Shown piece after piece: positions 6,071-14,611 of a DNA stretch of 49,167 nt. Made by a program: the position numbers and the translations under genes. Position 1 is the stretch's first letter, and each line of letters starts with the position of its first letter. Source of the stretch: Sedimenticola sp. (GTDB lineage: Bacteria > Pseudomonadota > Gammaproteobacteria > Chromatiales > Chromatiaceae); the NCBI GenBank assembly GCA_027024025.1, contig JALVTT010000037.1, positions 1-49,167 on the forward strand, in the 5' to 3' direction. The notes under the pieces were generated by a model. That model ran no database searches. It was given only the letters and a program-made list of their open reading frames with translations, and had not been told where the DNA came from.

Positions 6071-7591
6071 ATGTCCCGCCGATATATCGAGGAAATACTG
6101 CGCGCCCGCGTCTATGACGTGGCCAGGGAATCGCCGCTGGAGCGCGCCCGCCGTCTCAGCGGCCGCCTCGGCAACAACATCCTGCTCAAGCGCGAGGACG
6201 CGCAGCAGGTGTTCTCGTTCAAACTGCGCGGGGCCTACAACAAGATCTACAGCCTGGACGAGGCGGCGCGCCGCCGCGGCGTGGTCGCGGCCTCGGCCGG
6301 CAATCATGCGCAGGGCGTGGCCCTGGCCGGCCGCGAGCTGAACGTCCCGACCACCATCGTCATGCCGACCACCACGCCCGCGATCAAGGTCGAGACGGTG
6401 CGCCGCCTCGGCGGCAAGGCGGTGTTGTTCGGCGACTCCTACGACGACGCCAATGAACACGCCCTGGGCCTGGCCGAGAAGAGCGGTCTGAGCTTCATCC
6501 ATCCCTTCGACGACCCCAAGGTTATCGCGGGCCAGGGCACCATCGGCATGGAGATCCTGCGTCAGCACGCCGACCCCATCGAGGCCGTGTTCGTGCCGGT
6601 GGGTGGCGGCGGCCTGATCGCGGGGGTGGCGGCCTATATCAAGCATGTACGGCCCGAGATCCGCGTGATCGGGGTGGAACCCGAGGACGCGCCGACCCTG
6701 CACGCCGCCATGCGGGCCGGACGGCGCGTGCGTCTCAAACAGGTGGGCCTGTTCGCCGACGGGGTGGCGGTGCGCCAGATCGGCAAGGAAACCTTCCGCG
6801 TGGCGCGCGAGCTGGTGGACGAGGTGGTGCTGGTGAGCACCGACCAGATCTGCGCCGCGATCAAGGACATCTACGACGACACCCGTTCGGTGGCCGAGCC
6901 GGCCGGGGCCCTGGCGGTGGCGGGCATCAAACAATATCTCGCCGGGCATTCCATGCAGGGCCGTGATCTGGTGGCCATACTCAGCGGCGCCAACATCAAC
7001 TTCGACCGCCTGCGGCATGTCGCCGAGCGCACCGAGATCGGCGAACGCCGCGAGGCCCTGCTGGCGGTGCAGATCCCCGAAAAGCCGGGCAGCTTCCTGC
7101 GCTTCTGCCGCCTGCTGGGCAAGCGCGGCATCACCGAGTTCAACTATCGCTATGCCGACGAGCGCGAGGCGCAGGTGTTCTGCGGCGTCGAGCTGCGCGA
7201 GGGCGCGGAAGAAAAACAGAAACTGCTCGACCTGCTGCAGGCCAAGGGCTACGCGGTGGTGGACATGACCGACAACGAGACCGCTAAGCTGCACATCCGC
7301 TACATGGTGGGCGGGCACGCGCCGCAGGCGGTCAATGAGCGCGTGTACCGCTTTGTGTTTCCGGAGCGGCCGGGGGCCCTGCTGGACTTTCTATCCGGCC
7401 TGTCGCGGGGCTGGAACATCAGCCTGTTCCACTACCGCAATCACGGCGCCGCCTACGGGCGCGTGCTGGTGGGTATCCAGTTGGACGCCAAGGCGCGCAA
7501 GGCCTTCGAGGCCTACATGAAGGCCGAGGGCTATCACTATACCGACGAGACCGATAACCCGGCCTATCGTCTGTTCGCCTCCGGCGGCTGA
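6071..7591 (+). CDS. ilvA: Threonine ammonia-lyase, biosynthetic (long form with two ACT domains)
   Basis: 506 residues. The PLP-dependent domain fills the first ~320 residues, with the Schiff-base lysine K51 in FSFKLRGAYNK and the phosphate loop PVGGGGLIAG. The last ~180 residues hold two ACT-like regulatory domains (EKPGSFLRF and ERPGALLDF starts), which in this class bind isoleucine and valine for feedback control. It converts threonine to 2-oxobutanoate, the first step of isoleucine synthesis. AGGAAG precedes the start. A terminator on the opposite strand follows, so ilvA and the lysine-rich gene converge. Confidence 0.97.
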   Translation: MSRRYIEEILRARVYDVARESPLERARRLSGRLGNNILLKREDAQQVFSFKLRGAYNKIYSLDEAARRRGVVAASAGNHAQGVALAGRELNVPTTIVMPTTTPAIKVETVRRLGGKAVLFGDSYDDANEHALGLAEKSGLSFIHPFDDPKVIAGQGTIGMEILRQHADPIEAVFVPVGGGGLIAGVAAYIKHVRPEIRVIGVEPEDAPTLHAAMRAGRRVRLKQVGLFADGVAVRQIGKETFRVARELVDEVVLVSTDQICAAIKDIYDDTRSVAEPAGALAVAGIKQYLAGHSMQGRDLVAILSGANINFDRLRHVAERTEIGERREALLAVQIPEKPGSFLRFCRLLGKRGITEFNYRYADEREAQVFCGVELREGAEEKQKLLDLLQAKGYAVVDMTDNETAKLHIRYMVGGHAPQAVNERVYRFVFPERPGALLDFLSGLSRGWNISLFHYRNHGAAYGRVLVGIQLDAKARKAFEAYMKAEGYHYTDETDNPAYRLFASGG

Positions 7592-7603
7592 GGGCCGCGC
7601 ATG

Positions 7604-7627
7604 AAAAAGCCCGGCGCATGCCGGGCT
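7604..7627 (-). terminator. Intrinsic terminator of the lysine-rich protein gene
   Basis: Read on the minus strand: AGCCCGGC, ATGC loop, GCCGGGCT, then TTTTT. The T-run exists only on the minus strand. Confidence 0.85.
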
Positions 7628-7649
7628 CGGGATTGCGTGTCGCAGGCGA

Positions 7650-8051
7650 TCAGCGCTTCTTGCGCGGGGTCACCTTGCGGGGCCTTGCGGCTGCCTTCTT
7701 CTTCGCGACCTTCTTCTTGCTGGCCTTTTTCTTGGCCGCTTTCTTGGTCACCTTCTTCTTGGCGACTTTCTTTGCGGTCTTCTTCTTCGCCGCCTTCTTT
7801 GCGACCTTTTTCTTCGCTGCCTTCTTGGCAACCTTCTTCTTGGCTGCCTTCTTCGTGACCTTCTTCTTCGCCGCCTTCTTGGTCACCTTCTTCTTGGCGA
7901 CCTTCTTTGCGACTTTCTTCTTCGCCGCCTTTTTGGTTACCTTCTTCTTCGCAACCTTCTTGGCGACTTTCTTTGCGACCTTTTTAGCGACTTTCTTCGC
8001 TACCTTCTTTTTCGCGACTGCCTTCTTTTTCGCGGCTTTCTTGACTGCCAT
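7650..8051 (-). CDS. Lysine-rich histone H1-like DNA-binding protein
   Basis: 133 residues from the ATG at 8051, preferred over the ORF-track start at 8066 because GGAGGGGAGT lies directly upstream. Nearly the whole protein is built from KKAAKKK, KKVAKK and KKVTKK units; roughly half the residues are lysine and most of the rest alanine or valine. The tail turns arginine/proline-rich (ARPRKVTPRKKR). This resembles histone H1 C-terminal tails and proteobacterial AlgP/HctB-like nucleoid proteins, which bind DNA non-specifically. Specific function here is unknown. The repetitive DNA makes the length prone to slippage between strains and to assembly error. It has its own terminator and a TATACT -10 box. 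Confidence 0.85.
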   Translation of the reverse strand: MAVKKAAKKKAVAKKKVAKKVAKKVAKKVAKKVAKKKVTKKAAKKKVAKKVAKKKVTKKAAKKKVTKKAAKKKVAKKAAKKKVAKKAAKKKTAKKVAKKKVTKKAAKKKASKKKVAKKKAAARPRKVTPRKKR

Positions 8052-8092
8052 TACTCCCCTCCACATGTGTAGGTGCCATAGACCATGGCCTG

Positions 8093-8121
8093 AGTATAAA
8101 CAAGGAATATGAAAATACCAG
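8093..8121 (-). promoter_or_regulatory. Candidate promoter of the histone H1-like gene
   Basis: On the minus strand CTGGTA, 17 bases, TATACT. The -10 is good and the -35 weak. The leader would be about 35 bases and ends with a strong ribosome-binding site. Confidence 0.4.
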
Positions 8122-8168
8122 CATTCCAGTGACGTTTTTAAGCGACAGCCCGCAATGCGCCGGCGGCA

Positions 8169-8765
8169 TCATGATGCGTCATCGCGTGTATACATCTTCG
8201 AAGGTGTGATCACCGCATCCGGCCGCACGTCCCACGGCGCGGTCTGGATGCGTTCGCAGCGTTGAACCTCATGTGCGATGCCGAGCAGCCAGGGCCGGTG
8301 TCTGCCCTTTGTGAAACGCTTCATGGCAAAGGTGCGGTCATAGTAGCCGCCGCCCATGCCGAGCCGGTGGCATTGTGCATCGAAGCCCAGCAGCGGGGTG
8401 ATGACCAGATCCAGCCACTGCGGCCGGATGATGCGCGCCGCGTCGCATACCGGCTCGGGGATGCCGAAGCGGTTGCGCTGCATCGGTGTATCCGGCGTCC
8501 AGGCCGTGAACCACAGGCGGCCGGCGAGAAAGGGATGCAGCACCGGCAGATAGCATTGCTTGCCCTGTGCGAAGGCCAGGTGCAGCAGCGGCATGGGGTC
8601 GAGTTCGCCCTTGCTGCCGACATAGGCGGCGATGCGGCGCGCGCGGCGGAAGCGGTCGAGCCGCCGCACTTGTTCGAAAACCGCGAGCATGGCGGCGTCC
8701 TGTTCGGCGGGCGTCAGTTGCGCGCGGCGCCGGCGAAGCTGTGTGCGGAGGTCGTCGTTGCTCAA
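8169..8765 (-). CDS. fau: 5-formyltetrahydrofolate cyclo-ligase
   Basis: 198 residues, the family's usual size. Visible are the N-terminal basic helix (LRRRRAQLTP), the substrate region RFGIPEP, and the C-terminal nucleotide/phosphate motif LGFDAQCHRLGMGGGYYDR. It converts 5-formyl-THF to 5,10-methenyl-THF with ATP, clearing an inhibitor of glycine cleavage and SHMT enzymes. The order zapA, 6S RNA, fau on one strand is the classic gammaproteobacterial arrangement, so it may be partly read through from ssrS. Confidence 0.96.
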   Translation of the reverse strand: MSNDDLRTQLRRRRAQLTPAEQDAAMLAVFEQVRRLDRFRRARRIAAYVGSKGELDPMPLLHLAFAQGKQCYLPVLHPFLAGRLWFTAWTPDTPMQRNRFGIPEPVCDAARIIRPQWLDLVITPLLGFDAQCHRLGMGGGYYDRTFAMKRFTKGRHRPWLLGIAHEVQRCERIQTAPWDVRPDAVITPSKMYTRDDAS

Positions 8766-8789
8766 TCGTTTGTGCGGGGCTGGATGGGA

Positions 8790-8984
8790 GAGGCATCCCC
8801 CGCCTGTGCCGATGTTTGCCGTTGTCCTTGAACCGAGTGGTTCAAGTGGGGCCGAAACGGGGCTTCAGGCTTTCCGCTCGAAGACGGACATGCACACCGC
8901 GATCCGTGATACAGCCCCGAGGTGCGTAAAGCATAGGCTCAAGGGAATATCGGGCTCGCTGTCGAACACCGCAGGGGATGCCTG
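8790..8984 (-). ncRNA. ssrS: 6S RNA
   Basis: About 195 bases between zapA and fau, where ssrS lies in gammaproteobacteria. The ends pair: GGCATCCCCTGC at the 5' end (8971-8982) and GCGGGGGATGCC near the 3' end. Recognisable internal landmarks are CCTTGAGCC in the 5' arm and the 3' hairpin CTTGAACC/GGTTCAAG, as in E. coli 6S. A TAGTCT -10 box (8991-8996, minus strand) lies 7 bases before the predicted start. 6S RNA mimics an open promoter and binds sigma-70 RNA polymerase in stationary phase. Confidence 0.92.
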
Positions 8985-9038
8985 TCATTCAGACTAACCC
9001 CCTCCGGCGGGGCTTACAAGCCCAATTGTTGAGCGGGA

Positions 9039-9353
9039 TCAAAGCTCCAGCTGGGCGGAGTCGTTGAGGGCGATCTCGATACGTTCGCGCAGGGCGCGGA
9101 TGCGCTTGTTGGCGGTGCTGGCGGCCGCGTCGGCGGAGTCCTCGCGGGTCAGCAGTTCGTGCGCGATATTGAGCGCGGCCATCACCGCGATGCGCTCGGT
9201 GCCGATCACCTTGCCGCCGCTGCGGATCTCCTTCATGCGCGCGTCGAGATAGCGCGCGGCCTTGAGCAGGGCGTCCTCCTCGCCTTCCGCGCAGGCGATG
9301 CGGTATTCCTTGCCCAGGATGCTGACGGCGATGGCCTCGCGTTTTTGGCTCAT
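9039..9353 (-). CDS. zapA: Cell division protein ZapA
   Basis: 104 residues with the ZapA pattern: N-terminal VSILGKEYRIACAEGEEDAL globular part, AARYLDARM, then a long helical C-terminus ending in REDSADAAAS and a coiled-coil tail. ZapA binds and bundles FtsZ at the division ring. Its ATG overlaps the stop of the upstream small coiled-coil gene (ATGA), so translation is coupled. The 6S RNA follows on the same strand. Confidence 0.95.
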   Translation of the reverse strand: MSQKREAIAVSILGKEYRIACAEGEEDALLKAARYLDARMKEIRSGGKVIGTERIAVMAALNIAHELLTREDSADAAASTANKRIRALRERIEIALNDSAQLEL

Positions 9354-9580
9354 GAAGCGGCCTCTATGGATTTCAGGCGTTCGATCAGGGACTCCACCCG
9401 CACCCGCGCGGCGGCGTTGTTCTCAAGCAGCTTGTCGCGCTCGCTCGACAGTTGTTCCGCCTGGGCGCGCAGGGTGCGGTTCTCGTCCTTGAGATGGGCG
9501 CAGGCGCGAATCAGCTCCTCGACCCGGATCTCGAGTGCGCGCAGGTCCTGCTCCTGAATGGGGATGTCTTTGCTGGCCAT
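9350..9580 (-). CDS. Small coiled-coil protein upstream of zapA (TIGR02449 family)
   Basis: 76 residues from the ATG at 9580; the track's start at 9589 is a TTG three codons upstream. Almost entirely heptad-like helix (LRALEIRVEELIRACAHLK, LRAQAEQLSSERDKLLENN). It matches in size, composition and position the TIGR02449 family found just before zapA. A role with ZapA or FtsZ, analogous to ZapB, is a reasonable inference but not shown. First gene of a two-gene unit; promoter lies between 9580 and palindrome B. Confidence 0.8.
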   Translation of the reverse strand: MASKDIPIQEQDLRALEIRVEELIRACAHLKDENRTLRAQAEQLSSERDKLLENNAAARVRVESLIERLKSIEAAS

Positions 9581-9643
9581 GAACCCCAACTATAGATAGC
9601 CAGCCCACGGCGGGTCAATGCCGGCACATGCTAACATCGGGAG

Positions 9644-9790
9644 CACGCCATTAAACAACGCAAATTATTGACAGCGCAGGCCGGCAGGGGGCCCGAAAAC
9701 GTCGACGGCAGGGATGTATGCAAGGCGTTTTCGGGCCCCCTGCCGGCCTGCGGCGTTTTAGATGATTTCGCCCTGGTGCTAACATTGAGC
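9644..9790. repeat. Mosaic palindromic repeat, copy B
   Basis: Perfect outer stem of about 26 bp beginning GCAGGCCGGCAGGGGGCCCG (9676) and mirrored at 9725-9750. The core is shortened relative to A and C (GTCGACGGCAGGGATG then TATGC). About 25 bases on each side are conserved with copy A. It lies between the divergent zapA and ygfB operons. Confidence 0.85.
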
Positions 9791-9806
9791 GATATTCAGT
9801 CTGAGT

Positions 9807-10400
9807 GTGATCGATACGGTGTCTTCCCTGGAATCCCTGGATTATGTCCATTGCCGGGACGCCATGCGGCGTTGCGGCCTGACCGTCTCGCCCAGCGAGG
9901 CGCACGCCATCGCGGCCGGCCTGATCGCCGGCGACGTGGACGGGCGCGAACAGCAGTGGGCCGATGTGCTGTACGCCGATCTCGATCCGGCCGATGCCCT
10001 GGCCCAGGAATGCCGCGCCTGCCTGGACCGGCTCTACCAGGCCACCGAGGCGCAGATGCGTGATCTGAACTTCGGCCTGCAGCTGTTCCTGCCGCCCGCC
10101 GGGGCCGGCGGCATCGACACCGCCGCCGCGCTGCGCGACTGGGCGCAGGGCTTTCTGTACGGCTTCGGCCTGGCGGGCGACTCGGACGCGGGCCGCCGTC
10201 TGTCGCCCGAGGGCCGGGAGGCCCTGCGCGATCTCTACGAGATCGGCAACATGGCCCCGCTGGAAGAGGCCCCGGACGAGGGCGGCCAGCAGGCCCTGGC
10301 CGAGATCGAGGAATACCTGCGCGTGGCCGCCATGCTGTTGCACGAGGACATGCACGCGCCCCCGCCGGCCACCACCGAGGGTTCGCATGAGATCCACTGA
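9807..10400 (+). CDS. ygfB: YgfB family protein (UPF0149)
   Basis: 197 residues with a GTG start and the UPF0149/YgfB pattern: SPSEAHAIAAGLIAGD near the N-terminus, FGLQLFLPP in the middle, and EIEEYLRVAAMLLHEDM near the C-terminus. Biochemical function is poorly defined; in Pseudomonas aeruginosa YgfB is linked to antitoxin-like regulation of ampD expression. It opens the ygfB-pepP-ubiH-ubiI operon and overlaps pepP by 14 bases, the same order as E. coli. Confidence 0.9.
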   Translation: MIDTVSSLESLDYVHCRDAMRRCGLTVSPSEAHAIAAGLIAGDVDGREQQWADVLYADLDPADALAQECRACLDRLYQATEAQMRDLNFGLQLFLPPAGAGGIDTAAALRDWAQGFLYGFGLAGDSDAGRRLSPEGREALRDLYEIGNMAPLEEAPDEGGQQALAEIEEYLRVAAMLLHEDMHAPPPATTEGSHEIH

Positions 10401-11691
10401 ATTCCAGCGCCGCCGGCGTCAGCTCATGCGCATGCTGGGCAACGATGCCATCGCCATCCTGCCCACCTCGCCGGAGCATGTGCGCAACCGGGATGTGCTG
10501 CACCCCTTCCGTCCGGACAGCGATTTCTACTACCTGACCGGCTTCCCCGAGCCGGAGGCGGTGGCGGTGCTGATGCCCGGGCGCCGGCACGCCCAGTACA
10601 TCCTGTTCTGCCGCGAGAAGGATCCGGCGCGCGAGATGTGGGACGGCCGCCGGGCCGGCCTGGAGGGCGCGGTCGAGCAATACGGGGCGGATGACGCCTT
10701 TCCCTTCAGCGACCTGGACGACATCATGCCCGGCCTGCTGGAGCAGCGTGAGCGCGTGTTCTACGCCATGGGCTGCAACAGCGACTTCGACCAGCGCGTG
10801 TCCGGCTGGGTCAACCAGGTGCGCAGCCGCTCGCGCGCCGGGGCGCACATGCCGACCGAGTTCATCGCACTGGACCACTATCTGCACGACATGCGCCTGT
10901 ACAAGAGCCGTTCCGAGGTGGCGGTGATGCGCAAGGCGGCCCGGCTCTCGGCGGCGGCGCACCGCGAGCTGATGCGCGGCTGCCGCCCCGGGGACGCCGA
11001 ATACCAGCTGGCCTCGCGTTTCAGCCATTACTGCGAGATGCGCGGCGCCACCGGCCTGGCCTATCCCTCCATCGTCGGTGGCGGCGACAATGCCTGCATC
11101 CTGCACTATGTCGAGAACGCCGAGCCGCTGCGCGACGGCGATCTGGTGCTCATCGATGCCGGTTGCGAGATCGACTGCTACGCCTCGGACATCACCCGCA
11201 CTTTCCCGGTCAACGGCCGGTTCACAGAGCCTCAGCGCCAGCTCTACCAACTGGTCCTGGACGCCCAGCTGGCGGCCATCGACAAGGTCCGTCCCGGCAA
11301 TCACTGGAACGACCCGCACGAGGCGGCGGTGCGGGTGCTGACCCGCGGCCTGCTCCGGCTCGGCCTGCTCAAGGGCACCCTGGCCAACGCCCTGAAGAAA
11401 GAGAGCTACAAGAAGTTCTACATGCACCGCACCGGGCACTGGCTGGGCATGGATGTGCACGATGTCGGCGACTACAAGATCGACGGCCACTGGCGCGAGC
11501 TGGAGCCGGGCATGGTGCTGACCGTGGAACCCGGTCTGTACATCCCCCGGGGGATGCGCGGGGTGGCCAAGAAATGGCAGGGCATCGGCATCCGCATCGA
11601 GGACGATGTGCTGGTGACCCGCGACGGGCCGGACGTGCTCAGCCGCGACGCGCCCAAGGCCATCGACGAGATCGAGGCCCTGATGGCATGA
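10387..11691 (+). CDS. pepP: Xaa-Pro aminopeptidase
   Basis: 434 residues, typical PepP. An N-terminal creatinase-like domain contains HPFRPDSDFYYLTGFPEP. The C-terminal pita-bread domain carries the dimetal ligands in VLIDAGCEIDCYASDITRTF, the HRTGHWLGMDVHD histidine, VLTVEPGLYI and IGIRIEDDVLV. It releases N-terminal residues that precede proline. The stop overlaps the ubiH start as ATGA, so translation is coupled. Confidence 0.97.
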   Translation: MRSTEFQRRRRQLMRMLGNDAIAILPTSPEHVRNRDVLHPFRPDSDFYYLTGFPEPEAVAVLMPGRRHAQYILFCREKDPAREMWDGRRAGLEGAVEQYGADDAFPFSDLDDIMPGLLEQRERVFYAMGCNSDFDQRVSGWVNQVRSRSRAGAHMPTEFIALDHYLHDMRLYKSRSEVAVMRKAARLSAAAHRELMRGCRPGDAEYQLASRFSHYCEMRGATGLAYPSIVGGGDNACILHYVENAEPLRDGDLVLIDAGCEIDCYASDITRTFPVNGRFTEPQRQLYQLVLDAQLAAIDKVRPGNHWNDPHEAAVRVLTRGLLRLGLLKGTLANALKKESYKKFYMHRTGHWLGMDVHDVGDYKIDGHWRELEPGMVLTVEPGLYIPRGMRGVAKKWQGIGIRIEDDVLVTRDGPDVLSRDAPKAIDEIEALMA

Positions 11692-12932
11692 ACGGCGCTC
11701 ACGACTACGATCTGCTGATCGTCGGCGGCGGCATGGTCGGCGCCAGTCTCGCCATCGGCCTGTCCGGCCGGGGTCTGCGCCTGGCCCTGGTGGACGCCCA
11801 CGCCCCCGGCGACCCGGCCCAGCCCGGCTATGACGACCGCGCCATCGCCCTGGCCTATGGCAGCCGCCGCATCTTCGAGGGCATGGGCCTGTGGCCGGAA
11901 CTGGCGGCGGAGGCCGAACCCATCTGCGACATCCATGTCTCCGACCGCGGACATTTCGGCTTCAGCCGGCTCTCGGCGCGCGACGAGGGCGTGCCCGCGC
12001 TGGGCTATGTCGCCACCGCGCGTCAGCTGGGCCAGGTCCTGCAGGCGCGTCTGCGGGCCTGCGCCGATGTGGACTGGATCGCCCCGGCCGAGGTGGTCGC
12101 GGTGGCGCAGGACGATCTCGGCGCGCAGGTCACCCTGCAGGGGGCCGATGGCGAACCCAGAACCCTTGGCTGCGCCCTCCTGGCCGCCGCCGACGGAGGC
12201 CGCTCCTTCGTGCGCCGTCAGCTCGATCTGCCGGTGCGCCAGTGGACCTACGGACAGTCGGCGGTGGTCACCAATGTCACCCCGGAGCGACCGCACCGGG
12301 GCCGGGCCTTCGAGCGCTTCACCGACAGCGGCCCGCTGGCCCTGCTGCCGATGAGCGAGGGCCGCTGCGCGGTGGTCTGGACGGTGCGCGACGAGGCGCT
12401 GGAACATGTCATCGGCCTGGACGACGCGGCCTTTCTGGCCGCCCTGCAGGCCCGCTTCGGCTATCGCCTGGGCCGCTTCACCCGGGTCGGGCGGCGCGCC
12501 AGCTATCCCCTGCAGTTGCTGCGCGTGCGCGAGTCCGTGCGCCGGCGCGTGGTACTGCTCGGCAACGCCGCGCACACCCTGCACCCGATTGCCGGCCAGG
12601 GTTTCAACCTGGGCCTGCGCGACGTGGCGGCCCTGGTCGAGGAGGTGCTGACCGCGCACCGCGCCGGGCGCGATATCGGCGCGGACGAGGTGCTCCAGGC
12701 CTACCGGGACTGGCGCGAGGACGAGCAGCGCCAGGTGGCGCTGGCCACCGATGGTCTGGCGCGTCTGTTCAGCAACCCGCTGCTGCCGCTGCGTCTGGGG
12801 CGCAACCTGGGCATGCTGGCCGTGGACCTGCTGCCCTTTGCGCGTCACCGCCTGGCGCGCCGCGCCATGGGCCTGGCGGGCCGTCAGCCGCGCCTGGCGC
12901 GCGGCCTGCCGCCCGAGGGGGCCGGCCCGTGA
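11688..12932 (+). CDS. ubiH: Ubiquinone biosynthesis FAD hydroxylase UbiH
   Basis: 414 residues from the ATG at 11688; the track's ORF from 11163 is an out-of-frame extension into pepP. It has the FAD-binding LLIVGGGMVGASLAIGLSG at the N-terminus, the DDRAIALAYGS segment of UbiH, and NAAHTLHPIAGQGFNLGLRD for the FAD ribityl site. UbiH is assigned C-1 hydroxylation in ubiquinone synthesis. Assignment to UbiH rather than UbiI or UbiF rests on gene order (pepP-ubiH-ubiI) and DDRAIAL. Ends overlap both neighbours by four bases. Confidence 0.9.
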   Translation: MNGAHDYDLLIVGGGMVGASLAIGLSGRGLRLALVDAHAPGDPAQPGYDDRAIALAYGSRRIFEGMGLWPELAAEAEPICDIHVSDRGHFGFSRLSARDEGVPALGYVATARQLGQVLQARLRACADVDWIAPAEVVAVAQDDLGAQVTLQGADGEPRTLGCALLAAADGGRSFVRRQLDLPVRQWTYGQSAVVTNVTPERPHRGRAFERFTDSGPLALLPMSEGRCAVVWTVRDEALEHVIGLDDAAFLAALQARFGYRLGRFTRVGRRASYPLQLLRVRESVRRRVVLLGNAAHTLHPIAGQGFNLGLRDVAALVEEVLTAHRAGRDIGADEVLQAYRDWREDEQRQVALATDGLARLFSNPLLPLRLGRNLGMLAVDLLPFARHRLARRAMGLAGRQPRLARGLPPEGAGP

Positions 12933-14161
12933 GCGGGGCGGGCGAATACGATATCGCCGTGGTCGGCGGTGGCATGGTCGGCGCCAGCTTCGCCCTGGGG
13001 GCGGCCCGGGCGGGCCTGCGCGTGGCCCTGCTGGAGCGCGCCGAGCCGGCGCTGGAGTGGCCGGAGGGCAGCCACGACCTGCGTGTCTCGGCCCTCACCC
13101 GCGCCTCGCAGCGGATACTGGAGAACCTGGGCGTCTGGACGCGCATGCGCGAACTGGGCATCACCCCCTACGAGCACATGCGGGTGTGGGAACGGCGCGG
13201 CATCGGCGAGATCGCCTTCGACGCGGACGAGATCGGCGAGCCGGATCTGGGGCATATCGTCGAAAACCGCGTCATCGTCGCCGCCCTGTGGCGGGCCCTG
13301 GCCGCGCAGGATGGAGTCACGCCGCTGTTCGGCCGCACCATCGAGGCGCTGGAGACCGGCGCGCAGGGCGCGAGCCTGGGCTTTGCCGACGGAGAATCGC
13401 TGCGCGCCGCATTGCTGGTCGGCGCCGATGGCGCGCGCTCGCGTCTGCGCGAGCTGGCCGGCATCGGTCTGAGCGCGCGCGACTACGATCAGCATGCCCT
13501 GGTGGCCACGGTGCGTGCCGAACAGGGCAACGGCGCCACCGCCTGGCAACGCTTCATGCCCGGCGGGCCGCTGGCCCTGCTGCCCCTGCGGCGGGATCTG
13601 TTCTCCATCGTTTGGTCGGCGGACCCGGCGCAGGCCGCGGATCTGCGCCAGGCGGCGCCCGAGGCATTCGAGGAACGACTGACCCGCGCCTCCGAGGGCG
13701 TGCGCGGGCGCCTGCGGCTGCAGGGCGGGCGCGCGGTCTTTCCCCTGCGTCTGCAGCACGCTAACCACTATGTACAGCCCGGGCTGGCTTTGCTCGGCGA
13801 TGCCGCGCACGTCATCCATCCCCTGGCCGGGCAGGGCGTCAACCTCGGCCTGCTCGATGCCGCCGCCCTGCTCGATGTACTGCAACAGGCCCGCGCGAAC
13901 AGCCAGTCTCCCGGCAGCCTGGCGGTGCTGCGCCGCTATGAACGCGCCCGCAAGGGGCACAACCTGGCCGTGCAGCTGGCCATGGACGGCTTCAAGCACT
14001 TGTTCGGCAACCCCAACCCGCTGCTCGCCCTGGGGCGCAATCTCGGCATGGGCCTGGCCGGCCGCATCGGCCCCCTGCGCCGCCAGTTCGAGCGCGTGGC
14101 CCTGGGGCAGGGCATGGAACTGCCCCCGCTCGCGCGGCCCGGCGCGGCGGGAGACTGCTGA
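12929..14161 (+). CDS. ubiI: UbiH/UbiF/VisC/COQ6-family hydroxylase, probably UbiI
   Basis: 410 residues from a GTG that overlaps the ubiH stop (GTGA). The family landmarks are IAVVGGGMVGASFALG at the N-terminus, DLRVSALTRASQRIL, and GDAAHVIHPLAGQGVNLGLLD. It is a paralogue of the preceding gene; by position it corresponds to UbiI (VisC), the C-5 hydroxylase of ubiquinone synthesis. The long plus-strand ORF from 11891 is in-frame here but only a shadow upstream. The operon appears to end here, before the gcv promoter. Confidence 0.88.
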   Translation: MSGAGEYDIAVVGGGMVGASFALGAARAGLRVALLERAEPALEWPEGSHDLRVSALTRASQRILENLGVWTRMRELGITPYEHMRVWERRGIGEIAFDADEIGEPDLGHIVENRVIVAALWRALAAQDGVTPLFGRTIEALETGAQGASLGFADGESLRAALLVGADGARSRLRELAGIGLSARDYDQHALVATVRAEQGNGATAWQRFMPGGPLALLPLRRDLFSIVWSADPAQAADLRQAAPEAFEERLTRASEGVRGRLRLQGGRAVFPLRLQHANHYVQPGLALLGDAAHVIHPLAGQGVNLGLLDAAALLDVLQQARANSQSPGSLAVLRRYERARKGHNLAVQLAMDGFKHLFGNPNPLLALGRNLGMGLAGRIGPLRRQFERVALGQGMELPPLARPGAAGDC

Positions 14162-14308
14162 GTCTGTCACCGGGCCGACCCCATGGTTTTGCCTTACAGC
14201 CCGGGTTGGTCTGTTAAGGGTGTCAAGTGACGCCAAGAATCGATCTTCAACGCGTCTCCAGTATCCTCCAATACTCGAAACATCCCGTCAGGTTCCGGCC
14301 GGCCTCAT

Positions 14309-14337
14309 TTGGCTTCTCCCCCGGACTTGGCTATAGT
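14309..14337 (+). promoter_or_regulatory. Candidate promoter of the glycine-cleavage operon
   Basis: TTGGCT (14309-14314), 17 bases, TATAGT (14332-14337). Start would be near 14344, just before the first glycine aptamer. The 150 bases between the ubiI stop and this promoter hold nothing I can identify. Confidence 0.55.
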
Positions 14338-14354
14338 CGCACTCCCGGCCTCAA

Positions 14355-14530
14355 GCCGCATGGGAGAGACCGTCGTCATGACGGCGCCGAAGGCGCAAAT
14401 TCCGCCCGGAATCGCTCAGGCAGAAGGACTATGCAGGTGGAGTGACAGCACTCGGGCCCGGCTCTGGAGAGCGGCATCCGCGCGGGCGGCTGCCCACCGA
14501 CGGGGTAAACTCTCAGGTTACCGGACAGAG
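14355..14530 (+). promoter_or_regulatory. Tandem glycine riboswitch
   Basis: First aptamer from GGGAGAGACC with the GCCGAAGGCGCAAA hairpin region and CTCAGGCAGAAGGACTATGC. A short linker leads to the second aptamer, beginning CTCTGGAGAGCGGC and closing with CACCGACGGGGTAAACTCTC and CCGGACAGAG. Both conserved glycine-binding cores are visible. The second P1 stem (CTCTG/CAGAG) abuts the terminator's 5' arm, so ligand binding can plausibly influence terminator formation. In gcv operons this riboswitch usually turns genes on with glycine. Confidence 0.95.
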
Positions 14531-14582
14531 GGGCGGATGGCATGGCCTGCCGAGACGGGATCCATGTCATCCGCCCTTTTTT
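14531..14582 (+). terminator. Riboswitch expression-platform terminator
   Basis: A 15-bp stem, GGGCGGATGGCATGG with CCATGTCATCCGCCC (one G-U pair), followed by six T. It starts at the base after aptamer 2 and ends 30 bases before gcvT, as expected for transcriptional control. Confidence 0.9.
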
Positions 14583-14611
14583 CATGCTGTCGGCCTGCCG
14601 GGAGATCGCAG

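Noticed and set aside
11891-14161. 756-residue ORF spanning ubiH
   Set aside because: Only its last 410 codons are real (UbiI); upstream it is a high-GC shadow frame of ubiH.
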